The position numbers and the translations under genes are program-made. The notes below the pieces were generated by a model. The model was given only the letters and a program-made list of their open reading frames with translations, was not told the origin of the DNA and ran no database searches. This document shows, in pieces, positions 42,356 to 50,830 of a DNA stretch of 64,000 nucleotides. Every line of letters starts with the position of its first letter. Within the stretch, counting starts at the first letter, position 1. This DNA is from CAKZSB01 sp964573105 (GTDB lineage: Bacteria > Pseudomonadota > Gammaproteobacteria > Granulosicoccales > Granulosicoccaceae): the NCBI GenBank assembly GCA_964573105.1, contig CAZNIS010000013.1, positions 37,258 through 101,257 on the forward strand, given 5' to 3'.

Positions 42356-42874
42356 GTGTTTCAACCCATGATCGATTTTCATCGCGACGAGCACGACGAT
42401 TGGGTCGCTGTGCTCGGCTGCCTGCATCGGCAGCACGTGCGCCACAACCCGCCGTGGCAGAATCGTCCGTGGGTTGCGACTGAAGCCGGGCGCAACGACA
42501 GCCTTGGGCGGATGCTGTATTGCGTTAAATGTCGGGACAATGCGCCAGTGGATGACACAGCGCGCGCCGCTTGCACACTATCGAGAATGCCGGCCGGGTT
42601 TGGTGCGCTCGATGCCACGCCTTTGTACGATCAAAACACCGTGCCGCAGCAATGGCGCCAGGCGCAAACAATGCGCAGCGGTGTCTGGGCGCTGTTGCAG
42701 GTGATCTCCGGTTCACTGACGTTTTGTTTCACCCATCAAGGTGATGAAGTCCTGTGCAAGGTGACGCCCGACAGCCCGCGTGTCATCGTGGCGGAGCAAT
42801 CGTTCCATATCGCCATCGACGGCGCGGTCTCGTGCCGATTGACCTGTTATGCAGGTTGCGAGGTATCGACGTGA
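42356..42874 (+). CDS. DUF3565-DUF1971 (TehB-like) fusion protein
   Basis: 172 residues from a GTG at 42356 with GGAGGG about eight bases upstream. Residues ~1-60 match DUF3565: MIDFHRDEHDDWVAVLGCLHRQHVRHNPPWQNRPWV, then LGRMLYCVKC, with paired cysteines. Residues ~75-165 match DUF1971/YeaR-type cupin: LSRMPAGFGALDATPLYDQNTVP, MRSGVWALLQVISGSLTFCF. Families with these two domains occur with tellurite/nitrite stress genes (TehB C-terminal domain). Such fusions may be small-molecule or metal sensors or enzymes, but activity is unknown. The gene is 75 bp upstream of fdxA on the same strand. Confidence 0.75.
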   Translation: MFQPMIDFHRDEHDDWVAVLGCLHRQHVRHNPPWQNRPWVATEAGRNDSLGRMLYCVKCRDNAPVDDTARAACTLSRMPAGFGALDATPLYDQNTVPQQWRQAQTMRSGVWALLQVISGSLTFCFTHQGDEVLCKVTPDSPRVIVAEQSFHIAIDGAVSCRLTCYAGCEVST

Positions 42875-42949
42875 AACACAACCGCAATAGTTTGCTGTCA
42901 CGGCGAGCGGTGATCCTAACAGCTGACATTGAATCAGGAAGCTTTGCCC

Positions 42950-43294
42950 ATGGTCTATGTGGTAACCGATAGCTGTGTTCGGTGCAAATACACCGATTGT
43001 GTCGAGGCGTGTCCGGTGGACTGCTTCTATGAAGGGCCGAACATGCTCGTGATCGATCCGGAGGAATGCATCGATTGTAATTTATGTGTGCCGGAGTGTC
43101 CGGTCGAGGCTATATACCGCGAGTCGGACTTGCCGCAGGATCAGTTGCGGTTTGTCGAGATCAATGCGCTCTACTCGAAGCAATGGCCGACGCTCACCGA
43201 GAAAATCCCGCCGCCAGAAGATGCGGCACAGTGGGATAATGTGAAAGACAAGTTCGACCGCTATTTTGAATCCGGCATCGACGAAGAATCCTGA
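42950..43294 (+). CDS. fdxA: 7Fe-8S ferredoxin FdxA
   Basis: 114 residues starting MVYVVTDSCVRCKYTDCVEACPVDCF. Cysteines at positions 9, 12, 17, 21 and 25 and the second set at 40, 43, 46 and 50 (CIDCNLCVPECP) give one [3Fe-4S] and one [4Fe-4S] cluster, the Azotobacter ferredoxin I layout. The C-terminal extension (KWDNVKD-type helix KDKFDRYFE) is typical. ATG 42950 has AGGA nine bases upstream. Cytoplasmic low-potential electron carrier. It follows the DUF3565-DUF1971 gene and could share its transcript. Confidence 0.93.
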   Translation: MVYVVTDSCVRCKYTDCVEACPVDCFYEGPNMLVIDPEECIDCNLCVPECPVEAIYRESDLPQDQLRFVEINALYSKQWPTLTEKIPPPEDAAQWDNVKDKFDRYFESGIDEES

Positions 43295-43305
43295 CTCGCC
43301 GCGAT

Positions 43306-44196
43306 TTAGCTTATCCTCAACACCGCGTCGTGGTAGCTGCCATTGTTGCTGGCCGGGTCATCAAAGATGCCGCGCTGCATCACCCACTGCCGGGTGTCGT
43401 TGTATATGGAATCAGAGTAGGGCTCGAACACCAGCCGCTCGCCCGGGCCAAATCGTTTCACATCCACAAGCTCTGCGTGCCGTGCTGTCAGTTCGTTGAG
43501 ATAGTAGTGTGTGTAGGGCTGATGCATATGGTCGAGATCGGTCTGTGCGCGGCGCAGCGCCTGGTAGTAGCGCTCGACATCGTCCACGTCGACGCCAGCG
43601 GGCACATTCGCCGCAATCATGAAAGTGGAGTCGACGATCTTTCTAAAGCCCAGTTGTTCTACCACATACAATTGTGGCCCGAAAACGGTGGCCGCCGGTG
43701 CGCTGCCATCGAGCAATTGATCGACTCGCTCGGCCGGCGTGCCGCCAAAGACCAGCTCGATTTGTGATGCATCGATAAAAGGTTCCAGAGCCTGAATGGT
43801 GGTGTAGTGACTACCCGACTGATAGCCAACATGGACGGGCACGCCGGCAAGTTGTGCCGGCTCGCGTATCGGGGATTGCTCCGGCACCACGATCGCACAT
43901 GGCGAGACAGAGTAACACTCGCCCCACAGCTTGCCGTGGCTGGCCGAGGCCGCCATGTTCACCGTCCAGTGACAGGCGCAGCTGATCGAGGCGTCGCGCC
44001 CGCTCTCGTAGGTTTGATACGCGCCTTGTCGATTGTCCAGCGGCTGGTCAGCTGCGGTCGCAAATTTGGGCGTGTCTTTGGTCAGCAGCGAGTGGGCCTG
44101 CAGCCGATAGTCGGTGAGACCTGCCTCTTTGAAGTAGCCTTTTTCCTCGGCGATCCACTCCTGCAGTCTGCCGTGCGGATTGATAATGAAAGTCAT
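43306..44196 (-). CDS. NMT1/THI5-like substrate-binding fold protein without signal peptide
   Basis: 296 residues. It begins MTFIINPHGRLQEWIAEEKGYFKEAG, the first-lobe motif of SsuA/ThiY/NMT1-like periplasmic binding proteins, and continues VHVGYQSGSHYTTIQALEPFI and STFMIAANVPAGVDVDDVERYYQAL. No signal peptide precedes the first lobe and no ABC permease or ATPase is adjacent, so it is either cytoplasmic or a solitary sensor. Several cysteines (SCACHW) are unusual. The expected ligand class is a thiamine precursor, taurine or aromatic sulfonate, but nothing here decides it. Confidence 0.65.
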   Translation of the reverse strand: MTFIINPHGRLQEWIAEEKGYFKEAGLTDYRLQAHSLLTKDTPKFATAADQPLDNRQGAYQTYESGRDASISCACHWTVNMAASASHGKLWGECYSVSPCAIVVPEQSPIREPAQLAGVPVHVGYQSGSHYTTIQALEPFIDASQIELVFGGTPAERVDQLLDGSAPAATVFGPQLYVVEQLGFRKIVDSTFMIAANVPAGVDVDDVERYYQALRRAQTDLDHMHQPYTHYYLNELTARHAELVDVKRFGPGERLVFEPYSDSIYNDTRQWVMQRGIFDDPASNNGSYHDAVLRIS

Positions 44197-44407
44197 GCAG
44201 CTCCCCCGGTGCGAGCAATCATTCTAGCAACTTGCGTGATCGCTGACTAATGGCATGCGCACTGTCATATCGATTCATGGCTGGACCTGCCAGCCAATCC
44301 ATGTAAACCTTGGCGCGCGCGTCTCTTGCGTCGCGCCTGATCGGTCGCTGGTATTCCTCCAGCCGCCAGGCGATGTCTCCAGTTTTATCCACCAACACGG
44401 GAAAACC

Positions 44408-45634
44408 ATGGCCCGAGCCGGTTTAATTGCGTGGGCCGTGGGCTCGCTGTTTTTTCTCTACGGGTTCGCCCTGCGCGTATCGCCCAGCGTCATGGTCGAC
44501 GAACTGATGCGCGAGTTTCAGGTCAGTGCGCTGGTGCTGGGGCATCTGTCAGCCATCTATTTCTATGTCTACGCCGCGGTGCAGATTCCCGTGGGTGTGA
44601 TGATGGATCGCATCGGCCCGCGGCTGTTGATGACGCTCGCGTGTTTTTTGTGCGCACTTGGCTGCTTTCTCTTTGCCGCCGCCGAGGACATCTGGCTCGC
44701 CTATATCGGGCGCTTTCTGATTGGCCTTGGCAGCGCTTTTACCTGGGTTGGAGTGCTGACCATTATTGCCACCAGTCTGCCTGCAAAACACTTTGCAGGC
44801 TTCACCGGCGGTGGTCAGCTGGCTGGCACCTCCGGCGCGATTCTCGGGCAGGCACCGCTGGCGGCGGCGATCGAGTGGTTTGGCTGGCGCTACAGCGTCT
44901 ACGGGCTGGGTATGTTCGGTGTCGCGCTGGCGATTGCGCTGTGGTTTGCCGTGCAGCCTCGTGATCGCTCTGCCACCGAGACAGCGCCATTGTCGCGGGC
45001 GCTCAAAGTGGCGGCGTCGAATCCGCAAACCTGGTGGCTGGCGCTGGTGGGCATGTCGCTGACCGGGCCGGTGCTGGCGTTTGCCGGGCTCTGGGGTGTG
45101 CCGTGGTTTGCAGCGGTGCGCGATGTACCTCGCAGTGAGGCGGCGCCGCTGCTGTCGCTGGTGTTTGTCGGCTGGTTGCTGGGCGCGCCGCTGATGGGGT
45201 GGCTGTCGGACAGGCTGGCGCGGCGGGTGCCCTTGTTAGTCGTTGGAACCCTGGTCTCCAGCGCGACCATCGCCAGTATTCTGTACCTGCCCGAACTGGA
45301 TCTCACGCTGGTGGCGGTGCTGCTTTTCGTCAGCGGGGTGGGCGGTGCGGTGATGATTCTGACCTTTGCCGCCGGCCGTGATCACAACCCGGAATATGCC
45401 CGCGGTGCGGCACTCGGCATTATCAATACCTGCGTGGTCGCGAGTGGTGCACTGCTGCAACCGTTGATTGGCGCGTTGCTGGACTGGCAGTGGGACGGGC
45501 AGATGCAGGACGGTGTGCGCATCTACAGCGCCGCGGCCTATCAGATTGCGCTGTTGTGCGTGCCACTGGGCGCGCTTGCCGGATTTGTGCTGACGTTTTT
45601 CGTCAAAGAGGGGAGTCGGGCAGGGACGCACTGA
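44408..45634 (+). CDS. Major facilitator superfamily transporter
   Basis: 408 residues, 12 predicted membrane segments. The start ATG 44408 has GGGA nearby and begins in the first helix (GLIAWAVGSLFFLYGFALRVSPSVM). The loop 2-3 signature is VQIPVGVMMDRIGPRLLM (GxxxDRxGxR), and the equivalent loop 8-9 is GWLSDRLARRVP. Sequence is like D-galactonate/hexuronate and nitrate-nitrite type symporters in general, so the substrate is open. The upstream open frame to 44255 lacks a start context. Convergent with a GNAT gene, overlapping by 32 bp at the 3' ends. Confidence 0.88.
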   Translation: MARAGLIAWAVGSLFFLYGFALRVSPSVMVDELMREFQVSALVLGHLSAIYFYVYAAVQIPVGVMMDRIGPRLLMTLACFLCALGCFLFAAAEDIWLAYIGRFLIGLGSAFTWVGVLTIIATSLPAKHFAGFTGGGQLAGTSGAILGQAPLAAAIEWFGWRYSVYGLGMFGVALAIALWFAVQPRDRSATETAPLSRALKVAASNPQTWWLALVGMSLTGPVLAFAGLWGVPWFAAVRDVPRSEAAPLLSLVFVGWLLGAPLMGWLSDRLARRVPLLVVGTLVSSATIASILYLPELDLTLVAVLLFVSGVGGAVMILTFAAGRDHNPEYARGAALGIINTCVVASGALLQPLIGALLDWQWDGQMQDGVRIYSAAAYQIALLCVPLGALAGFVLTFFVKEGSRAGTH

Positions 45635-46139
45635 CTGCCTGATCAGGCAAAAAGTGCATCAGCACCACTTCGCCCTCGGACGTGTGTTCGATTGACTGGC
45701 GCACAAACCCCGCCTTTTCGTAGGCGCGAATGGCGCGGCCGTTACCGACCTCAGGATCAATGACGATACGCGGTGCGCCGTTGCGGGCCAGATGCTGTGC
45801 GCGCTGCTGCAAATAAGCGCTGCCGTGCCCGCAACCCAGATACGATTCTACCCCGATGAACGTGTCGATCGCGCGCGACCCCGATGGCAAAGAGGCCAGA
45901 TGGCGCTGCGGCCAGGCGTGTACTTCGTAGTCCTGAATGAACGCAAACGGCGTGTCGTTCTGGCTGACGACATTCATCGACATCGCCATGCGCGAGTCGA
46001 GAATATCCTCGCGCAGGATGCTCGCCTGCTCTTGCGCATCGCCCCACCAGCGCGTGACCTCGGGGGTTGTGAGCCACTTTGACAGCATCGCAAAGTGGGC
46101 CATCGTCACGCGGGTGAATTGGTACGGGGTCTCGGGCAT
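45603..46139 (-). CDS. GNAT acetyltransferase, AAC(6')-like
   Basis: 178 residues from the ATG at 46139. The opening YQFTRVTMAHFAMLSKWLTTPEVTRWWGD is the N-terminal block seen in AAC(6')-type and siderophore-modifying GNATs. Acetyl-CoA-binding motif A is GSRAIDTFIGVESYLGCGHGSAYLQQRAQHL (GCGHGS). The C-terminal block is RAIRAYEKAGFVRQSIE. Chromosomal relatives usually have unknown physiological substrates, so resistance to aminoglycosides should not be assumed. The 3' end overlaps the convergent MFS gene by 32 bp. Confidence 0.82.
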   Translation of the reverse strand: MPETPYQFTRVTMAHFAMLSKWLTTPEVTRWWGDAQEQASILREDILDSRMAMSMNVVSQNDTPFAFIQDYEVHAWPQRHLASLPSGSRAIDTFIGVESYLGCGHGSAYLQQRAQHLARNGAPRIVIDPEVGNGRAIRAYEKAGFVRQSIEHTSEGEVVLMHFLPDQAVSASLPDSPL

Positions 46140-46252
46140 GGCTTCAACGCATCTGCAGGTCGGCAAATGCTAACAGAACGGGGCTGGCGGTTTCCGCCCA
46201 ACGCGCAGGTCGCGTAAAATCCTTTGCAGACAATGATCGAGCGGGGCATGCA

Positions 46253-47224
46253 TTGATACTAAAAGAGACGATCCGCGGGCCAGCGGCGTGGAGAGGCTGT
46301 GAGCTTGCCAACGACGACTCATGGATTCACACCTTGTCGGCACCCGCCATCGATGAAATCGAACAGGCACTGCAGTCAGTGCGTGATGCCGGTCTTGCCT
46401 ATCCGGATTTCACCGCAGCCGATTTTTTGCTGCCGTCTTTGCAATCTGAACTGGCAAACCATGCCAGCGAGCTTGAAACCGGTCGCGGCTTTGTGTTGAT
46501 ACGCGGCCTGCCGATCGAACGCTATAGCGACGATGAAATCAATATCATCTACTATGGTATCGGCCTTAGTATGGGGTTGCCGGTGCGGCAAAATCCGGCT
46601 GGTGATCTGCTGGGGCTGGTGATGAATGTCGGTGATCTGAACGACAAAAACACCCGCGTCTACGAAACCAATGCCTATCTGCCGTACCACACCGACCCGT
46701 CCGATGTATTTGGCTTGCTGTGCGTGCGCAAAGCCAGGCGCGGCGGATTGAGCAGTCTGGTCAGTGCGGCATCGGTCTACAACGAGTTTCTGGCAACCTA
46801 CCCGGAGTACCTCGCGCTGTTGTACCGGCCTTTCTACTATGCACACCTGGGTAAAAACGAGCCAGGGCTGTCGCCGCTATTCAGCTATCACGAGGGCAAA
46901 TTGAGCTGTCGCTATCTGCGTCAGTATATTGAGCTTGGCCACGAGGTGATGGGACTACCACTGTCACGCGTCGAGATTGAAGCGCTCGATATCTTCGATT
47001 CGATTACCCATCGCGAAGACCTGCGTCTGGATATGATGCTGGAACCGGGCGACATGCAGTTTGCCAATAACTACGCCGTACTACACTCGCGCAACGGATT
47101 CGAAGATCACGATGATGTTGGTCAGCACCGAAAACTGCTGCGGCTGTGGCTGAAGATGGGCAACGCCAGAACGCTTGCGCCGGATTTTCCCGGTCGCAAT
47201 GGTTTTGGTGTGCCTGAACGCTAG
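46253..47224 (+). CDS. TauD/TfdA family 2-oxoglutarate-dependent dioxygenase
   Basis: 323 residues from a TTG at 46253; the only nearby ATG (46248) reads straight into a stop. The iron ligands are H146-T-D148 in YHTDPSDVFG and the distal histidine in NNYAVLHSRNGFED. The 2-oxoglutarate-binding arginine follows in HRKLLRLWLKM. It also has GRGFVLIRGLPIERYSDDEINIIYYGIG, a typical TauD-clade N-terminus. It hydroxylates or desaturates a small substrate with Fe(II) and O2; the group includes taurine, carnitine and quaternary-amine enzymes. Right upstream of the structured repeat array. Confidence 0.88.
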   Translation: MILKETIRGPAAWRGCELANDDSWIHTLSAPAIDEIEQALQSVRDAGLAYPDFTAADFLLPSLQSELANHASELETGRGFVLIRGLPIERYSDDEINIIYYGIGLSMGLPVRQNPAGDLLGLVMNVGDLNDKNTRVYETNAYLPYHTDPSDVFGLLCVRKARRGGLSSLVSAASVYNEFLATYPEYLALLYRPFYYAHLGKNEPGLSPLFSYHEGKLSCRYLRQYIELGHEVMGLPLSRVEIEALDIFDSITHREDLRLDMMLEPGDMQFANNYAVLHSRNGFEDHDDVGQHRKLLRLWLKMGNARTLAPDFPGRNGFGVPER

Positions 47225-47260
47225 CGCCTGGTGATGATCGGTGATGGCTTTTTGGGTTTA

Positions 47261-47916
47261 TCGATTCCACCCAGAAAAAGCCGCCGTGGGACCTGGTCTC
47301 CGACCGGGGAACAAGCGTATTTGGCATTCCCCATACAGCATGTTCGCCCGACGGAGTCGATCTCCCACGAAAAATATTACGTGGGACCTGGTCTCCGACC
47401 GGGGAACAAGTGTATTCGGCATTCCCGCACGGCATGTTCGTGCAACGGGGTTGTCCTCCCACGAAAAGCTGCGGTGGGACCTGGTCTCCGACCGGGGAAC
47501 AAGTGTATTCGGCATTCCCGCACGGCATGTTCGTGCAACGGGGTTGTCCTCCCACGAAAAGCTGCGGTGGGACCTGGTCTCCGACCGGGGAACAAGTATA
47601 TTCGGCATTCCTCGCACGGCATGTTCGCCCGACGGAGTCGATCTCCCACGAAAAGCCATGGTGGGACCTGGTCTCCGACCGGGGAAAAGTGTGGTCGGCA
47701 TTCCCGTACGGCATGTTCGTGCAACGGGGTTGTCCTCCCACGAAAAGCCGCCGTGGGACCTGGTCTCCGACCGGGGAACAAGCGTATTTGGCATTCCCCA
47801 TACAGCATGTTCGGCCGACGGAGTCGATCTCCCACGAAAAGCGATGGTGGGGCCTGGTCTCCGACCGGGGAACATGTGTATTTGGCATTCGCCGCACGCC
47901 ATGTCCTTGCAACGGA
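47261..47916 (+). repeat. Tandem array of seven ~93-bp structured repeats (two subtypes)
   Basis: The core CCTGGTCTCCGACCGGG occurs at 47292, 47387, 47480, 47573, 47667, 47759 and 47853, spacings 95, 93, 93, 94, 92 and 94. A partial unit precedes (47261-47291) and a degenerate one ends near 47916. Subtype A ends GTTCGCCCGACGGAGTCGAT and subtype B GTTCGTGCAACGGGGTTGTC, in the order A-B-B-A-B-A-B'. Each unit can fold: CCTGGTC/GACCGGG (one wobble), TCCCAC/GTGGGA with a variable loop, and in B GCACG/CGTGC. Units 2 and 3 are identical. Frames are open on several strands, but variable unit length breaks any common frame, so coding is unlikely. Confidence 0.95.
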
Positions 47917-47923
47917 TTAATCC

Positions 47924-49144
47924 TTGTCTGATCGCGCAATAAAATTTCCTGCCATTATTTTGCTGCTGGCGTTCGTGATTTTGCTGTTCAACAGCGGCAT
48001 GCGTTTTTCATTGGGACTGTTACTGTTGCCGATGGCCGACAGCCTGCAGTGGTCGAGAACGGCATTGTCCTCTATGGCGACTGTGTTCATGCTGGTGGCG
48101 GCCGCCGCACTGCCTTTCACCGGGCAGCTCGTCGATCGCATTGGCCCCTTTCGTGTACTGACTGGCGGCGTGCTGCTGGCCGGGCTGTCGCTGGTGTTGA
48201 CCAGCCAGATCGAACACCCCTGGCAGGCCTATCTTTGTTACGGCGTTTTGTTCGCACTGGGCAGCGCCGCCACCTCCATCACACCCATTGGTGTGATTCT
48301 GTCGCGCGCGTTTCCCGAGCGAACAGGCCTTGCCAACAGTGTGGCGATATCCGGCATGGGCCTGGGCCAGTTGCTGATTGTCTCGGTGCTGGCGGCATCG
48401 CTTTGGCAACTGGGCTGGCGCGGTGCATTTATGTGGCTGGGAATTGGCAGTGTGCTGTTGATCGCTCCGTTGTTGTTTTTAACCATGCGGGTGGCGCGTC
48501 AACAATCGGTGAAGGACTCGGCAGCTGTGCAAAAAACAGCAACCCAAACCAAACCCGGCCTGGCAACGGCGATGCGCTCAAAACCCTTGTGGCTGGTGTT
48601 GTTGATTTACGCAATCTGCGGCTTTCAGGACTTCTTCATCGCAACGCATATCGTGGCGCTTGCCAGCGAATCCAATGTCGATCGTGCAACCGCTGGTCAG
48701 TTGCTTGCACTGATGGGGCTTGCCGGTCTGTGCGGTGTCTTGCCGGCGGGTGCACTGGCCGATCGCTTTGGCGTTAAACGGGTCACGCTGTTCTGTTTCA
48801 TCCTGCGTTGTGTGCTGTTTGCGCTGATGCTGGTCAGTCGTGAACCCTACGCTGTGATCACCGCCGCGTTGATGTTCGGTTTCACCTTCTGGATGACTGC
48901 ACCCTTGACCGTGATCTTCGCCCGGCAGATCGTCGGAGTATCGTTGCTCGGCACTGTGTCCGGTGTCATTACCATGGTGCATCACGGCATGGGCGGTTTT
49001 GGCGCGCTGTTCGGTGCCCTGGGGTTTGATCAGAGCGGCAGCTATGATTCGGGCCTGCTGGCGATGCTGGTATTGTCCGTGGTGGGAGGGGCCCTGACAC
49101 TGATGTATCGTGATAAACATGACGAGCCAGCCCGAACGTTTTGA
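47924..49144 (+). CDS. Major facilitator superfamily transporter abutting the repeat array
   Basis: 406 residues from a TTG at 47924, 12 predicted membrane segments. Loop signatures are FTGQLVDRIGPFRVLTGG and GALADRFGVKRVTLF. The first helix (AIILLLAFVILLFNSGMRFSLGLLLLP) forces a start near 47924, only about eight bases after the last recognisable repeat, so the leader and probably the promoter lie in the array or upstream of it. The family is close to oxalate/formate-antiporter or monocarboxylate-like MFS. The substrate is unknown. Its position suggests the repeats influence its expression. Confidence 0.87.
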   Translation: MSDRAIKFPAIILLLAFVILLFNSGMRFSLGLLLLPMADSLQWSRTALSSMATVFMLVAAAALPFTGQLVDRIGPFRVLTGGVLLAGLSLVLTSQIEHPWQAYLCYGVLFALGSAATSITPIGVILSRAFPERTGLANSVAISGMGLGQLLIVSVLAASLWQLGWRGAFMWLGIGSVLLIAPLLFLTMRVARQQSVKDSAAVQKTATQTKPGLATAMRSKPLWLVLLIYAICGFQDFFIATHIVALASESNVDRATAGQLLALMGLAGLCGVLPAGALADRFGVKRVTLFCFILRCVLFALMLVSREPYAVITAALMFGFTFWMTAPLTVIFARQIVGVSLLGTVSGVITMVHHGMGGFGALFGALGFDQSGSYDSGLLAMLVLSVVGGALTLMYRDKHDEPARTF

Positions 49145-49159
49145 GCGACAGCACTACGG

Positions 49160-49609
49160 CTAAATGGGTCTTTCGGCAATCAAGTCACCGTCGTCTCGTT
49201 CACCCACCTCGACAAAACCATAGCGACTGTAAAGTTTCTTTGCCGCCGTGTTGTGCGGGGCATAGTAGATATCAACCAGGCTGCAACGGTTGTGGGCTTT
49301 GATTTCGTCGAGCAGAAGTCCCATAGCTATCTTGCCAATGCCGGTGTTTTGCCGCCGTCGATCAATCATGAAGCGCCAGATGGTGCATTCGTCTTCATCC
49401 CATTCGCCCGGTTTTCCGAACTGATACATTGCGAAACCGGTGATTTCGCCATCAGTGCGGATGGCTCGTGGGTGAAACAATGTCGACAGACTGGATTCGG
49501 CAATGGAATAGACATTGGAGGGCAAGTTGTCCTCTTGTGAGGCTTCGAGCTCAAGCTCTATGACATCGTGAAAATTGTCAAAGTCGATCTTTTCAAGTGT
49601 CACGTTCAC
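49160..49609 (-). CDS. GNAT acetyltransferase (polyamine/SpeG-like region)
   Basis: 149 residues from a GTG at 49609 with AAGGAA upstream. Motif A: WRFMIDRRRQNTGIGKIAMGLLLDEIKAH (RxxxGIG). Motif B: IYYAPHNTAAKKLYSRYGFVEVGERDDGDLIAERPI, with the tyrosine of the catalytic region. Similar proteins include spermidine/diamine N-acetyltransferases of the BltD/PaiA kind, but the polyamine link is only by resemblance. It lies 16 bp from the end of the convergent MFS gene and 224 bp after the beta-propeller fragment on the same strand. Confidence 0.82.
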   Translation of the reverse strand: MNVTLEKIDFDNFHDVIELELEASQEDNLPSNVYSIAESSLSTLFHPRAIRTDGEITGFAMYQFGKPGEWDEDECTIWRFMIDRRRQNTGIGKIAMGLLLDEIKAHNRCSLVDIYYAPHNTAAKKLYSRYGFVEVGERDDGDLIAERPI

Positions 49610-49833
49610 TGCAGCTTTTCCTTTTGATAACTGCTGCGGCAGACCAGGCGTCGGTGCCAGTTTTTAGTGTGGATGGACGAGGAAAGGCTTGACCATTCTC
49701 GATCAGCACGCCCGGTTTTATGTCTGTCGGTCGAGCATAGTCGGTTTGTTGCAGGCTGACAATTATTCCCGGCTGCCAGTCGCCTCAAAAGGATAGCGGC
49801 GATCACCTTTGAACTGGGTCGAATCCAGCAGTT

Positions 49834-50730
49834 TTACTGCACGTGGATACTTTCTACCAGATTGTCGCTTGCCCAAACCAGCTGGGTCGATTGGTTTTGT
49901 TGCAGGAACAGTATCGAGCCGCGGTGGCTCTTTTTAGTATCGGCACCGGGTATTTGAATCTGGAAATCGTAGCGGAGTTTGTCGTCCTCCAGACGATACG
50001 CAATGATGTGCTCATCACTCAATTGCCAGGCGTGAGTCTTGTGAAAGCGTATTTGGGTGAAGCGATGGTCTGACTCAATCGAGCCTGATGCCGCCCAATC
50101 GTCTTGCTGCAAAGTATAGTAGTGCAGACGGTGGCCGTTTCGCGAAGTGGTGCCCACCAACAGTGTTCTATCACTCAGCCAGATACCTGCGATTGCTGCA
50201 CCGCGCGGGTGTGCGGATGCGAAATCGTTGTTGATCTGCCGGGTAATCTGATGTTTGTATTGCGCGCCATCGTCTTTATAAAAATGGATTCTGCCGTCCA
50301 GTTGGTAACTGATCAGCCAGTCATCGTTGATTGCAACAGGTGATTCAATATTCAGGTTCTGGGTGATGCAAATTTGCTCGGTTTGGCGATCGAAATGCCA
50401 GTCGTCAAATTCTAACCGATAGAGATAGGCGTTTCGATGTGCATCGCAAACGAGCAGTTGATCGTTGCTGAGTGTGACATGGGTGCCGAATTCCTGCTCG
50501 GCAAACGCATTGGGCGCCTGTATCGACCGACTGGTGCCGGTGTCACTGTTATAGACAATGATTTTTCCGACGTTGCGCTGCTCGCGTGTCGCGCGATAGC
50601 CGCGGGTAAGCTGTCTGATACCCGATTTGCCCAGGCCCGGAAACAGGATCGGTAAATCACGCTTGGCCAGATCTGACGGGATTCGATACTGCGTCGGCAT
50701 TCCGGCCAGATCGATCAGGCGATTGGTGAA
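49834..50730 (-). CDS. Beta-propeller-type protein, 5' end lost in the assembly gap
   Basis: About 298 residues are visible. The first ATG (50700) is preceded in frame by open codons FTNRLIDLAG up to the N gap, so translation almost certainly begins further upstream. Repeated strands such as KIIVYNSDTGTSRSIQAP, FGTHVTLSNDQLLVCDAHRNAYLYRLE, DWLISYQLDGRIHFYKDDG and WLSDRTLLVGTTSRNGHRLHYYTL resemble FG-GAP or kelch-like blades. It may be the C-terminal half of the protein whose N-terminal half stops at 50831 on the other side of the gap, or a separate gene. Function unknown. Confidence 0.6.
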   Translation of the reverse strand, partial: FTNRLIDLAGMPTQYRIPSDLAKRDLPILFPGLGKSGIRQLTRGYRATREQRNVGKIIVYNSDTGTSRSIQAPNAFAEQEFGTHVTLSNDQLLVCDAHRNAYLYRLEFDDWHFDRQTEQICITQNLNIESPVAINDDWLISYQLDGRIHFYKDDGAQYKHQITRQINNDFASAHPRGAAIAGIWLSDRTLLVGTTSRNGHRLHYYTLQQDDWAASGSIESDHRFTQIRFHKTHAWQLSDEHIIAYRLEDDKLRYDFQIQIPGADTKKSHRGSILFLQQNQSTQLVWASDNLVESIHVQ

Positions 50731-50830
50731 NNNNNNNNNNNNNNNNNNNNNNNNNNNNNNNNNNNNNNNNNNNNNNNNNNNNNNNNNNNNNNNNNNNNNN
50801 NNNNNNNNNNNNNNNNNNNNNNNNNNNNNN
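50731..50830. other. Assembly gap, 100 N
   Basis: Exactly 100 unknown bases, the conventional size for a scaffold gap of unknown length. Coding frames on both sides are interrupted by it. Confidence 0.99.

Noticed and set aside
45603..46139. Aminoglycoside resistance acetyltransferase
   Set aside because: Only general AAC(6')-like GNAT features, in an ordinary chromosomal setting without any mobile element.
47261..47916. CRISPR array
   Set aside because: The repeated unit is ~93 bp and almost entirely conserved with only two alternating subtypes. There are no unique spacers and no cas gene.
47231..47942. Long overlapping open frames in several frames through the repeat array, as a repeat protein
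   Set aside because: Frames are open on both strands, the unit lengths (92-95) shift frame between units, and there is no ribosome site or family likeness. Structure conservation explains the repetition better.
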